64,000 nucleotides of DNA from the NCBI RefSeq assembly GCF_937001465.1, contig NC_064559.1:158325640-158389639 (forward strand). The letters run 5' to 3'. A model generated the notes under the pieces. That model did no database searches, was not told where the DNA came from, and worked only from the letters and a program-made list of their open reading frames with translations. Of this stretch, positions 1 to 13,400 are shown in pieces. How positions within the stretch are numbered: the stretch's first letter is position 1; every line of letters starts with the position of its first letter. The DNA is from Orcinus orca (lineage: Eukaryota; Chordata; Mammalia; Artiodactyla; Delphinidae). The translations under genes and the position numbers were made by a program.

Positions 1-98
1 ATTGAGATGGTGAATGTAAAAAGGCGCTGTGTCAACTACAAACTACTATATGAATATTAGCTACTACTTTGTTAGCTGAAGTCAGCACTAGTTCTATA

Positions 99-124
99 AC
101 ACACACACACACACACACACACAC
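99..124. repeat. (AC)13 microsatellite
   Basis: An uninterrupted AC run in PGM1 intron 6. Confidence 0.97.
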
Positions 125-129
125 GAAAT

Positions 130-370
130 AGAAAACTACTGTATAGCTCAGTGGTTGGGAGCAAAGGTTCTGGGTTCAAATTCTGCTCCATCATTGACTA
201 GCTGGGTGACCTTGGGCAAATTAGTTAATTTCTTTGTTCTTTTGTTTTCCTACCTGTAAAGAGGAGTCAAATATAGCATTTACTTCATGGGGTCGGTCTG
301 AGAATTAAATGACTTAAAACATATCTAGTGTCTAGCATAAGGTAATGTTCAATTAATATTAATTATGATT
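130..370 (+). mobile_element. MIR (ancient SINE)
   Basis: Has the MIR core order: tagctcagtggttgggagca, tgggttcaaattctgctcca, gctgggtgaccttgggcaaa and agaattaaatgacttaaaac. Confidence 0.85.
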
Positions 371-945
371 GTAAGTGCCTAGATACATACATTCTGCTTT
401 CCTCCCTGGCCTCGACCTTTTATTCATTCACTTGTTCTTTATCTATTCATTCAGGAAACATTTATTGGACACCTAACATGGTCTAGTTAATACTCTCCCT
501 GGTTGGTCCTCATTTATAACTTATATTTTTCAGATGTTTTAGATGTGATCCCGTAAGCTACCCTAAAGCCTTTGCAAGTGAGATGAAATACAATCAATCA
601 ATAAATAAGCCAGTCAGAGATATCAACTGTTTACTGTCACTGGTACCGCCTTTCTCAAAAACTGAATGCACTTTTTTTTTAACTATTCTAGCTTACGTTT
701 ACTCAGATTTTGGACAAATGAACATTTACTATGCTTGTGTGTGTATGGGCATCTGATGGGGGCTGGATGAGGGATGTTTTTTGAAAGTTCTGCTGAAACA
801 TTGATCTTACATCAAACTGCTCTTTCATCCAAACTCTGTGTACGCTGCTAAGGGAAAGTGAGTCTCTAGAATGATGTCTTGACTACAACGAAGTGCTATC
901 CATTCATTTATTCATTAGCATTCAATCATTCATTTTAAAAAATGA

Positions 946-961
946 TGTGTGTGTGTGTGTG
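946..961. repeat. (TG)8 microsatellite
   Basis: A short TG run in PGM1 intron 6. Confidence 0.95.
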
Positions 962-1272
962 ATCAGGAAGAGTTTAGGACAGTGAATAAGACATTCTTTT
1001 CTCTGTGGAAGTTTCTAGTCTAACAGGGCAGATAGTCAAGTAAACAGGCTATCAGGACACAGTGTGATAAGTGCCAGGATGGAAGAAATGCAGGGTGCTA
1101 AGGGAGCACAGAGGGGAGACAACCAATCCAGAAAAAAGTTCATCCGTTCCTTCATAAAATAAACACTTCCATAGCACATACTATGCATCAGATGCCCTAG
1201 CTGAAAAGGGAAGAAGGATGTTCCCAGCATTGTGAAGGGCCTGGCGGGAGCCAAGGGAATGGAGAGACGTAC

Positions 1273-1427
1273 CGGTCCAGGGCACCACTGGTGGGCATGC
1301 TGCGTGCAAAGCCACGGACCCCGGTTTGCTGGAAATATGGAATGCTGAAGATGTTGGCAGCAATGACAGCCACAGAGTCTGAAGGGTTCACAAAGAACCC
1401 ATGCTTGCCCAGAATCATGTTTCGATC
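1273..1427 (-). CDS. PGM1: PGM1 exon 6 (end of metal-binding loop)
   Basis: The exon is 155 nt, with acceptor cccaaag before GATCGAAAC and donor GACCG|gtacgt. It codes DRNMILGKHGFF through SMPTSGALDR, supplying Asp292 and Arg293. It is the last PGM1 exon in the window; the rest of the catalytic region and the C-terminal phosphate-binding domain lie off the left edge. Confidence 0.97.
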
Positions 1428-4400
1428 CTTTGGGAGAAGGGGAATTCAAAGGAAGATCTTTTAATCAAAGTGCTGAAGAAACCAAACTATCTTACATGGA
1501 GGTTTTATAAAATTTAAAACTATGATACATTTATTCATACTGGCTTCTAAACACTGGATTTTATTCCTAATGGATCTGTACAGTACCACTGGGCCAGTGG
1601 CACCTCCGTGCCAAAGAGCCAAAACTGTTTTAAATTAAAGTGCAGGCACAAACTCCTTCTGGGCCGAATCCTCTGTTCTCCCTCCAGAGGCCAGCTGACT
1701 GTAACCTCCCTGACCTTTTCCAAACTCTGGAACTAATCACCTCTCTTCTCTCCCAAAAGAGAGGAGAGATCACAATGAGAGGAAATATGGGCTCTTTAGA
1801 GTCTGGTAGGTCTACCAGGCATCCTTCAAGTAACAAAGCAGATTCCCTCAAGGAAAGGCTTCTAAATCTTGGGCCCTCCATGTGGTGCAGGACCCAACAG
1901 AACATGCTGCCACCTCACTGCTCTCCTGGTGCCTGACATACCGGAAGTACTCAAGTAACTGAGAGTATGGAGGGAAAAACTCCCATCATGCACTGCCACA
2001 GAAAGATGCATTGCAAATGATGTCTGCTAGGGACCCTTCTAATTTCTCCAAATTTTGATATTGGAATATCTATTTTTAGGAAACAAGGAATTCTAGATGA
2101 TGTTAAAGAATAATAGCAACCACCAAAATATATTTTCGACTAAGTAAATATGTGTAGTGTTTACTGTCTCTGAGATATCAAGTATACAAACCTAAGACAG
2201 TTTCCCTCCTCGTCTGTCATGTACTCACCAATGTAAATAAAAGTGCGTGTTCATTTAAAATATTAATTGTAGCTAAAGAATAAAAGGCTAATTCTCTCAT
2301 TATAGTTTCATCTTTCAGCTAATGTGAATGAACAGGTGGGTGTATTATAAGGCCAAGACCCTTGCCAGAGATTTAGTAGCTAGCTGCTCGTTTAGAGCAA
2401 AAACCTACCTCAGGACAGGTACCTAGAACCCAACTAGTTCATGAAGCACCAGTCATGACATCATAACCAGGCCCCAATTACCCTGCCCCTCTTAGCAGAC
2501 ATTAAACACATGGGTTCCATTTCAAGGACTCATTCTGTTCAAGAGGGTCTTCTAATAACTGAGCCCTGACTCCAGGTGCAATGAAGGAGGTTGACTGGCA
2601 CTCCTAGGCCCACAGGGCCTGGGAGAAGCAGTCTGCTTTTTCCCCCGTCTTTAGGATCAGGCCTGCCCTGCATCAGAGTTCACTTAAAAACACTCGTACC
2701 CACCCCATCTCCATCAAAGGCAGCCCCGAAATCATGCTCTCCTGTCTTCATAGTCTCCACCAGGTCAGCGGCATAGGTGAGGTTGGGGTCAGGGTGGTGG
2801 CCTCCGAAGTCCTCCAGGGGAACACAGTTAACTGCTGAGTTTGCGGGGGCTCCGAGCTCTTCACAGAGGATCTTCTTCACATACGGTCCCACAACTATGC
2901 AGAGCGTGAAATAAAGAACCAGAAAATAAAACTTACTACAGGAGGTGAGGACTTACTACATAAGGTGGAGGTGTTCTAGGGAGAATGGCAAAAAGAACAT
3001 GCCAACTGTATTCAAGGGCTTGTGGGGAGATAAGTCTGGAGTAGAAAGTTCTACAAACAGGAATATTGAGAGGTTAGGTTGGAAAGGGTGAGGCCATTTG
3101 TTGAAGGAAAGAGTGGGGGAAGGGAAGGGAGTGAACCATTATGAAGGCCCTGCTACACACCTGTGCCAGGTGCGTCTCAACTGTTTTCTCACTCAGTCCT
3201 TCAAAAAAGGCCCATGAGCTGGTACAGCATAGTGCTTAAGAACCTGGACTCTGGAATCAGAGTGTCTGGGTTCAAATCTCAGCTCTGCCAATTATTGGCT
3301 GTGCCATTTGGGGAAAGCTATGTAATCTCTTTGCTGTGCCTCCGCCTACCCAACCTGCAAAGTGAGGATAATAGTTGATGTGAGAATTAAATGAGTTAAT
3401 AGATATGAGGCACTGAGAACAGTACCAGCACACATTTTATAAATTTTGTATTAAGATTATTTCCTCCAATTTATAGATAAGAAAACTGAGGTTCTGAGAG
3501 GAAGCTATTTGCCCAGACTTACACAGATAGTAGGAGTGGGAGCTAGGATTCAGAGCCCTAATCCTTCTCCTCTATCAAGCTATCCGAAAAACTGATCAAA
3601 AGAATACAGACAAACAAACAAAAAACAGTAACAATGAACAACAGGAAAAACCAGTCACATACTTTACAGTGATACTTAGTGTGACGATCAAGAATGTTCA
3701 TCTCTAAAATGCTGAGAATGTTTTTTCACCAAGGAAGGTACCGACACCAATATATGCGACAGAGGTCAGAACAGTATAGAATACGTGTCTCCCATTTGGG
3801 GCCTCCCGTTAAGGAGGCTACTGACACACCACAGAATGAGGCCAAGGCAGCCAGGGCTGTGAGGGGTATAGCAACTGAGGCTTTCAAGGAACAACTTAAA
3901 GGCCTGGAGAAAGAGGTCAGCTTCATGACCAGCAGCGACCAGCAAATACCTCATCACAGGCTCCATCCTCAAGCCAGCCCAGGCTTCTGCTCATTCCCCT
4001 AACGTGACTTCTATCTTTAAGCTTTCATGCATTTGCTACAGCCAACTGCCTCAGCTGGGAATGACCATCACTTGACTCTCCACCACCCTACGTCTTTCTT
4101 TCATAAAAGATGAGTTGGTTGCCACTTTTTCCAGGAAACCTTTCTTGATACCTTTGGTCAAACTATGCCTTCTTCCACACCCCAAGGAGAATACTTGAAA
4201 TTCTACCTAACCCTCATTTTGCTGGCCTGGCAATGGTTGGTTTCTTACCTACCTCATCTCTCCAAGCATCGCAGAGCTCTTTGAAGAGAGTCTCTACTGA
4301 ACCCCTGCCTACCCCCAAGCATACATGTAGTAGCTACTCAATACATGTCTGTTGAATGCTTTGAAAAGTCAGAATAGCCTTTGTCTGAATCAAGAAGGAG

Positions 4401-7400
4401 ACTCATTCTGTGGGACTCCAGAGGCAAGTTAGGACCCAATGGGAGAAGCTCCAGAGACAGAAGATTTCAGCCCACCAAGAGAAGTTTTCTAACTGTGGTT
4501 TTGCAGTGTAACAGAAGGCCCTGACAGCATCATGGAAAGGGTTCAAGCACAGGCAGAAAGTCTTCCACAACCAGGAAGGCAGATGGATTCCAATGCCAGG
4601 GAAAATCCCTGTGACTCAAAGAGTCTAAAATTGTAAATTATTACGAAACAAATAAACTCAAGGGCTCAGGAATTCCCTACATGCAAGAGAACCTCATGGT
4701 TCTGGTTCGGTGACAGCTGCTCTCTCTACTGACCTGGCCACACAACCCACAGAGGAAGAAGAGGGAGAGACATACATCCTGTTTTTCCTGAATTTAATCC
4801 TCAGCCTGCTCTGGTCATCTTCTAAGTAAAGGCTTATGTGGGAGCAGGCAAGTGGGGTGTGGGGTCAGAAGCACGTTTATCGTATCTAGCAAACCACAGG
4901 CCAGCTCGGAAATAGATGGGGGCATTTAAGAAGAATGTAAGGCATCTTCTGAGGGGGAGGGAGAGTACACAAAAATAGTTGCCTGTTACTCAAAACCTGA
5001 TGCTTAATGTGGAAACGCTGACCTTCACACTACCTTACCATTAGGAATCTTTCCTGCATACAATTAGATTTTTATCTGCGTGAATATTACTCTGAAATTT
5101 CTGCAACGTAACTGTTTAAAAACCGTCCAACAGAGAGAGTCTTAAGAAAAGGTTTATTAAAGCATCATAATACACAAAGTCGAGAGCTGCTTCATGTCTT
5201 TGAGGGAAGGGAACAGAAAACAAATGGCTCCATACCTCCATGCATGGCGTCTATACGGATCTTTAGTCGGTTTGGACCAGAAAGCAGTTCTTTCAGTGCA
5301 TTGAAATCAAAGATGCTTCTCAGCATCGTAGCATAAGCTTCCACCGAATCCACAATTTCCACTGTGAGAACAAGCAACATTAAAGATGGAGGAACTAAAC
5401 ACATTTAGAAATATTCTCCTCTGAAATGATCATATTGCTGTAAACGTGCAATTGCTATTTTAAAAGGACATTTACGGAGCAGCTCCAATGTGCCAGGGCC
5501 GCGTTACATGATCTCTTATTCGATGCTAACAAATTTCCTGAGAGGTAAATGTTATCAGTTCTATTTTATAGATGAGCAAGTTCAAGTTCTGAAAGATTAA
5601 GTAACTTGCCCACACACCTGGGATGGGGCACAGAGGGGAATTTTGACAGAGTTTTGCCTGATGCTAAACTCTGTTCTGCTGCCACGTTGATTCCCTATCA
5701 GTCTCCATGAGAAGTGTATTTTGGTGTCAAAAATAACAGAAAATGTAACACCTTACTTTATTTTACTTTTTCCAGGCCCCTTGCCATCAAGACATATTAG
5801 TAAAAAGCAGAGAAAATAAATTTTTTTTATTTTTTATTTTTTTTGCGGTACGCAGGCCTCTCACTGTTGTGGCCTCTCCCGTTGCGGAGCACAGGTTCTG
5901 GATGCGCAGGCTCAGCAGCCATGGCTCATGGGCCCAGCCGCTCCGCGGCATGTGGGATCCTCCCGGACCGGGGCACGAACCCGTGTCCCCTGCATCGGCA
6001 GGCAGACTCTCAACCACTGCGCCACCAGGGAAGCCCCAGAGAAAATAATTTTTAATGAATCACTTTTCACATGCACTGCTAAAGGAATAAAACAAATGTA
6101 AGAACTAAGTATTGTTCTTATTGAATTTTCACGGGTCTGAACATTTTCAAAACATGAAGTGTTTAAGAAATTCTCTACTGGTGTTTTCTAAACCCTAAGA
6201 ATGTCTTCAGAATGTACCAAAGCACCCCTTCCTCTTTGTTGGGATGCAACTGTCAGCTCCTTATGGGTAGGTTCAAACAAAAAAATGCCTCCCATAAACT
6301 TGCAGCCCAGAGGAAAGAATACATGTTAGAGCAAAGTTGAAATGCAAGTCACATTGCTAACCCATCTCATCCTCCTTTATTAATATGAATAATTTTATAA
6401 ACATTTATTCCATCAATTATTGTCAAAACTTGGCATTCAACAACAAAATGTTTACCACAGCTGCTACACAGGGAGTTTCAATGTAGCCCCCAAAATGGTC
6501 TAAGTGGATTTTACTGAAAAGGAAGTCAAAGCCCAGGCTTTGGAATCATTCACACCTGTGTCTGAATCCTGGCTTACCACTCACTGACTATGTGACCTGG
6601 AGCCTGTTACTTAAGCTCTCTCAGCCTTTGTTTCCTCATCTGGAAAAAGTGAATACTGACAGTGCTGCCCTCACAGGGCTACTGTAAGAATAAAATGAGA
6701 TAATGCATGAGAAGAGCTTGGCACATAATAAAAGCTCAATAAAAGATAGCTATGAACATGATCTTACAGGTCTTCTCCTCAAGGCTGTTCGTTTTATAGG
6801 TATGGAAACTGAAGCCGAGAGATTTGGAAACAACTCACCCAAGGTCACATAGCTGATCCCCAGCAGGGCCCAAAGAGCCCAGGTCTCTAGACTTCCAGAC
6901 CTGCTAATTAATGCATGCAAAGCTTGGTGACCACAATCTTTCCAAAGATAAAGACCCATGTTATTAAAACCTTGAAAGGCAAATCCCTCAAGTTGGAACT
7001 AGGAGTGGGCAACAGAGGAGAAGAGTAAACATGCCTGTGAAGGGTTTGAACTTGTTTTCCAGGTCAAACTGCTGCTTTCCCAGAACCCCAAGGTCTACGT
7101 GCAGGTCAGGACAAATTGCATAGTCTTCGATTGTCTTGCTGATTTGGAAAATTTTATCAGTTATTGCTTCCGGGGCAGGACCTGGAAATCAAACAGCAAA
7201 CAGTGGGTCATTTTGTACAGTTGACATGGAAATACAAAGGGCACAAAGCTCATCAACTCCTCCTTACTAGCACATCTGCCATGCCACCATTCAAGCAGCA
7301 AAGTGTCGGAATTTTCTAAAAGGAAATATTATGTTAATGATCATTCATGCATGGCTCCTCATACTCAGGTACAGCAAAATGAGAAGCATCTCATTTTCAC

Positions 7401-10400
7401 CAAAAGGAAACAAAAAGCTCCCTTGCTAAGGATCAGAACGGGAACCCTGACCTCCCAAGGCCTTGGTTATCAGTGTGTCCTACAGAACATAAAATTGGCT
7501 ATACTCAAAATGACAGCAAACTCACCTCCATTGGAAATATTGAATTTGATTCCAAAATCTCCATTGGGTCCTCCTGGGTTGTGGCTGGCTGTCAGAATGA
7601 TCCCACCAATGGCTTTGATCTTTCTAATGATGCAGGATACAGCAGGGGTGGAGAGGATTCCATTCTGTCCAATAACCAAGCGACCAATCTAGGAGAAGAA
7701 ATCCAGAACACACACTTTAACGTTAATAAATCCAGAGCTACTGCACAGAAATGCCAGAACAGCCAGATGGACAAAGAAGTATTCTACTGGACAAGAAAAG
7801 ATGTTCTTTAATGAACATCTAACAGCTTGGATTAATAGTATTATTATATCGAAGTAGAGTATTTTATTGCTGTTGTTGAGTAATATTATTACTGAAGTAG
7901 AATCAGCATTGCTGAACAAAGCCATTCCTTCAGATAGCTTTTTGGGACTTTGTAGTGTATGATCCAGGGACGCTGTAAGGCTTTGGCAAGAAAACAAAAC
8001 ACAGCCTTTCCAGACTAGGTTCATAATTTGGATACATTAAAAATTTGTGAGAAAATCCACATTTTTATCCACTATAATCATACTTTCAATCCACATTGGG
8101 AAAAAGAATATAAATTTAACTAGTTAAAGGAATTCTAACCCAAACACAAGGCTTCTGTAAACTGAAATATCTGACAAAGTAAAAGGGGCAAACTTTACAT
8201 GAAGAAATGTTACAAAATGTATCTCATAAATTTATGTTTCCAGTCAAGCTTGGATTTGGGGGTTCCTCAAAGCAGGACACACCTACCCATGTTAGGGTGT
8301 ACCTGAGCTACCTCCTGGGCCTAAGGCAGGGAATGCTGGGAGTGTTACTGGGTAAACCAGCCAGAACACCTACATGAAAGAGCTACAGGTGGTACTTCTG
8401 TTGCGTTCTTAACTCACCTTCCCATATCTCTCACAGATGGTATCAGCACAGCTCCTTTGCTAAAATGAGAGTAATTTATATCTGTTTCAACACGACGCAA
8501 GTTGGAAAAGAAGAAAGAAGTTCTGTCCGTTCCTCTGACTAGAGAAGATGTGACTGCTACATGAAAAGATTTAAAAAACAAGGAGTTTGTGCCCTTCCTC
8601 CATTCTCCCCTCTGAAAGAAGGAAGGGACGAGGATGTTTTTAAGTTTTCCAGTTGTTATTTCTTCTTGCCCCACCCAAGATAAACATGGTTGAAGAAATG
8701 ACTTGATGGTGGAAGATGCATTTCTAATGTTGAAAATGCCAATGAGATACCTGGATTCCCTGGGGAAGTTTTTCTGGGACTGTTAGCTTTGCCACCTTCC
8801 CGCAGGTCACTAACGGCTCGACTGCCTTATAATTAACCCTCTCCACTACCACCCACCTCTCGGGAGGCAGCCACTTCATTGCAGGCACAACTTGGCTCTC
8901 ATGTGTCTCTCTCTGAACAATTTCTGTTATCCTAATATATTTCTTACGTTCTGCCTCCCTCAGGAAGTGGTAGCTCCCTGACTCAATACAGTGGTAATGG
9001 TAACATCTCACCCTGCCAGCAGTTTCCGGGTGTGGTTCTGATGAAAATAAAAGCCTATGGCTGAGCAGTTCCATAATTTCGATGAGAGGAGCTTACAGAT
9101 GGCAGTTTAATTAGCCAGAGTGGCTGGTGGAGTTATCTGGAAACAGTGTTTCCCCATCAAGCACGCTGACTTTTACTTGGATTCTGTATGTTCTTAATGT
9201 GGAAGGGGAAACTGATAAATGAATATTAAGCTATGCCACCCAAGTCACCCCTTAATTCTACCATTCCTTACGGTGAAATCTGCTGTCAGGAATGGTCCAA
9301 GACTGAGAGGACTATACCAGAAGGTAAGAGTAAGAGAGAAAGTCAAGAGAAGCAAGGGAAGTCCACGGTAGGTTCCTTCTCCTGAGCCCAAGAATAGGTA
9401 CAGCTGGCCAAAATATTCCCTTCCAGAGCAGACTCTTTTCCACGAATTATCCTCAGCAATATTAATCCTCAACCTGATATTGGGGCGAAATTACTCTATT
9501 ATCTTCCTCCCCTTAAGGATGTCTGGAGCATTGTAACAGCTCCTGACTCAACCTCCCCTGCCTCTCTCCCACCTGTACCTCCCTTGCCCTACCCTGGCTG
9601 AATCTATCTGACCTACTCAGGCCCACTTAGTTCATCTTTCTAAACCATAGTTCTAACTGTGTCCCTCCCCTACTCAAAAACCTTCCCTGCACCATATGCT
9701 CCAGAAATTCCACTTCTAGGTATAGACACAAAAAGAAAGCAGGGACTCAAACAGATATTTGCACACCCATGTTCACAGCAGCATTATACACAATAGCCAA
9801 AAGTGGAAACAACCCAAATGTCCATTAAAAGATGAATGGATAAACAAAATGTGGCATACACATACAATGGAATATTATTCAGCCTCAGAAAGGAAGGAAA
9901 TCTGATACATGCTACAATATGGATGTACCTTGAAAACATTATACTAAGTAAAATAAGCCAGACACAAAAGGACAAGTATTGTATGGTTCCACTTATATGA
10001 AGGACACAGAACAGGCAAATTCACAGAAAGTAAAACCAAAGTTGCCAGGGGCTGGGGGGAGAAGAGAATGGGGACTTCTTGTTTCGTGGGTACAGAGTTT
10101 TGGATGAGATGATGAAAAGGTTCTGGAACTAGATAGTGGTGATGGTTGCAGAACATTGTGAATGTAATGAATACCAATGAATTGTACACTTAAAAATGGT
10201 TAAAACAGCAAATTTTGTTAGGTATACTCTACCACAAAAAAGAAAATTAAAAAAAAAAAACCCTTCCCTGGGTCCCAAGTGTCTACCAACTTAGAGATAG
10301 CCCTTCATGCCACACTGAGAGTCCTTCACCAAGCAGCCTTTCCTGCCCTTCCTCCTGGCCCTCTACTCCCTTCCGTAAGACTCACGTCCTGCTGCCAAGC

Positions 10401-13400
10401 TGGATACCTCACTCTCCCCCCAACCCCACATTTGATAGTTAACCATGACAGGGAGCAAACTTTAAAATATTCCTTTTAATTGAAAATAGGGCCTGGTGTT
10501 TTATGTTTCACACAAAAACAAACAAAAAAACAAGTTCCATTTTCTTTGCTCTGCCAGTCATACACACAGGTTCTATTCTCATTTCTAAAATTATCTCTAG
10601 GTTTAAAGCTCGGGGGACTGAATGACATACCCGTACTATAAACGGGGCCCCACCAAAGTTTTATTTTGTACATTAAAATTGCCTGTAAATGCAGACAGCT
10701 CTATGCAAATAAAAACAAAGGCAGAGTGTATTCCATTATCTGTAAATGTACCAGATAAAACTGTACTAAAGGGGAGAAATGAAATGATCTCCATGTAGCT
10801 CACTAGGCTGAGAAGTTCTCCTAGAATCGGCTCACGGGTGGAGTGGGTATTGACAGAGCTGAGGAAGGAACATTGACTTCTACCAAAATCTGTGGCAATA
10901 AATTTTCTTTCCTTTAGATTGCCTCCCTAAAGTTCTGCCCACAATCAAAGGGATGTTAAAATAGTCGGAATTTAGGATACGCTAGAAAAAGAAATCAAAC
11001 TATATAGGATTTGATAGGTTTTATCAGATGAAAGTGCTTTATGGGTCCACTAAACGTTTTATGTAAGTCAGCTGGGTAGTGTGACGTTTAAATGCAACAC
11101 TATTTTTAATGAGGAATGTCCTTGGAAAGACTTGAAAATATTGCTGGGGCTGTCACAGCTCTACCAAATACGCAGTTACCATATTTAGTCAAGTATTATC
11201 ACTTGATTGCATTATTTAGCAAACCTTCAGATGGTAAATCTGAGAAAGTCTATAGCGTCTGCCTGAATTACACATTCCTACCACATCTTCCACATCCTTC
11301 TGCTTTGCACAAAAATGAAATGAAGCCAAATATATCACAGCAAAGGGGACAGTGTACCAGATCCACTCAACAATCTAGATATATTCGGAGAAATAATGTT
11401 CCATTCGTTCTCCCCCAAGAGATTAAAAGCATCTTAATACCGTTCGTTCCCTTTGCAGCTCTCCTCAAATGGACAGCATGTCACATTTTATCTTAAAAAT
11501 GTGTATGTGTCATAATTTCATATTTGAGTACTTTATCAGCAAATTTTACATGAGAGGCATTCACATTCTGAAACTGGGTATAAAGGAAACCTCACATAAA
11601 CAGTAGGATCTACAAACTCTTCTAAATTTGATAACGTACGCTTTTTTTTTAATTTGGCTTTTGTAATCACACCTTCTTAGTGTGTTGTTAAAACAGACTG
11701 AAAATGAATGCCCAACACATTTGGCTACAATGCTAAATTTTTATGTTCTCAGAATCAGAATTGCTTCCAGAAAGGAAATAAAACAGATTTTTAAAATTTA
11801 TAAGTACTGAAGGACTGTGTGCTCCAAATTATTGCTAAGTGTAATCTAAAATCTAAAAATATATTTTTGGTCCCACAGAGGAATTTGCAGAGCAAAAACA
11901 CCAATGTCCTGATGCCTGCCTTCCTGTAAATCAGTAAGGCTGTGCAAATTGTTAGATTATCAAGATCAATGCTTCCTGGTGCAAGATTCCTTCTGATTTG
12001 GTTAATTCAGGCAACACAGTTTTTCACGATGCAGAGCTTTAGCAGAGCCTCCATATATTATAGTCTTACAGGAGTTATTATCTCTACCCTGCTGCACAAA
12101 TTCACCACACACAGGGCTTCTTTGTGTTCAAGGTCATTATAAGTGGGTTCCCCTGTAACAGGTCCTCTTGGAAAGCTCACACCTAACATTTTCCAATTCC
12201 CTCCTAGCATTTCTGCACAACTACCGGGATCCACAAATAACAGCGTGCCCTGGCTTTTGTTTTCCTGTTTGACAAGTGACTGAACTTCAACAAGGAAGCC
12301 ATTGAAAGAAAACAAAATCTTCTTCTCTCCGCTGCTCATTAGAGCCTCATACACAGGACAGAGTGTCCCTCAAAACTAGTTGAATGTAGATAAGACAGCT
12401 TAAGCCTGGGGTACGCTTTGAATGTGTAAAAGCAACAGGTACTTTTTCAAGCAACAGGCACAGAGCACAACATAAGAAATTAAGCTTACATTCCCATATC
12501 CCAATGTGACTAATGTAATTTCAGGGGTAATATCACAATATACAATCTCTGAAGTCACAATGAAACTTAATTGGATGCTAGTAGCATTGAGGTGTTTACA
12601 ATATACAAATCTTTGTACTTGTGTATATTTCTGCAAAATTAAGAGGTTATGTGGAGAGCCAGAAGCATAGCAATACTTATCGTATACCAACCCCATTGGC
12701 AGCTGCCATCTGCACTATTGTCTCTATTGCTGATTTATTAAAATACCGCCCATCTCCACCAACCACCAGTGAGGATCCCTGGCGATCTTTTAGGTCTATG
12801 GAAAAGAATACACTCTGGATGAAATTCTCCAGATAGCATGGCTTTGCCTCGAAATAATAGGTTTTCTTCCGTAATCCACTAGTTCCTGGTTTCTGGTCGT
12901 AGTAGGGAGCTGTAGCAAAAGTCAACAGAGGGAGAGGACCTTCTTCCATTTTTCTGTATTTCCCGGAAATCCATTCATCAGGATCACTCATCTTTCACTT
13001 CCACCAGTTGGCTCAGTGAGGGTGCCCAGAAAGCAGCCAAGGGTCCCCCAAATAGTCTGTCCAAACCGAAGCTGCAACAGTGTTGGCCGAGTAACTAAAA
13101 CAGAGGTCTTGCCTGGAAGATCACTCTCAATGACGAAGCAGAGTTAATTCCTGATCTTCAAAGTTGTTTTGATGAGGACAGTCTGCCCACATAACCAAGC
13201 CAAATACCCTTCAATTATTTTTGCCTCGTTTCCCTGTTAGGGTGGAGATGGGTCCAGAGGGTGTTGCATGCAGCAGACTTCAGTTACAAACACCAGGTGG
13301 CCTCCAGACTCCACTCTCAGAGCCAGGCAAAGACGGAGCAAGTGCGGTCCTAAGAGGCAGGATCATTAACAAGACACCCTGGTGTGGCTCCCACCAGGCT

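Larger units (their letters stand above)
1..1272 (-). other. PGM1 intron 6, partial
   Basis: Holds a MIR (130-370) and two short microsatellites. No exon was recognised in the rest. Confidence 0.9.
2895..5235 (-). other. PGM1 intron 4
   Basis: A 2341-bp intron with a nested MIR near 3210-3440 and an L2 fragment near 4100-4370. Nothing recognised in 4380-5235. Confidence 0.9.
5362..7034 (-). other. PGM1 intron 3 (GC-AG)
   Basis: A 1673-bp intron with a CHR-2 SINE and a MIR. Its 5' end is GC at 7034-7033 and its 3' end AG at 5363-5362. Confidence 0.92.

Noticed and set aside
3694..4002. 102-codon plus-strand open frame in PGM1 intron 4
   Set aside because: Low-complexity composition, no domain, and overlapping frames on the other strand.
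5820..6036. tRNA-like A and B boxes in the SINEs as possible tRNA genes
   Set aside because: They belong to the SINE head; no cloverleaf with an intact anticodon arm and acceptor stem is apparent.
5787..6055. A recurrent open frame at nine places (5.8, 17.0, 29.4, 35.5, 38.1, 40.5, 41.9, 56.8 kb and others) that looks like a protein family
   Set aside because: Each is a translation of a CHR-2 SINE, in one orientation or the other. The similarity is of the repeat, not a gene.
8724..9074. 116-codon minus-strand open frame in a PGM1 intron
   Set aside because: No recognisable family. It may be a decayed repeat, but I could not identify one.
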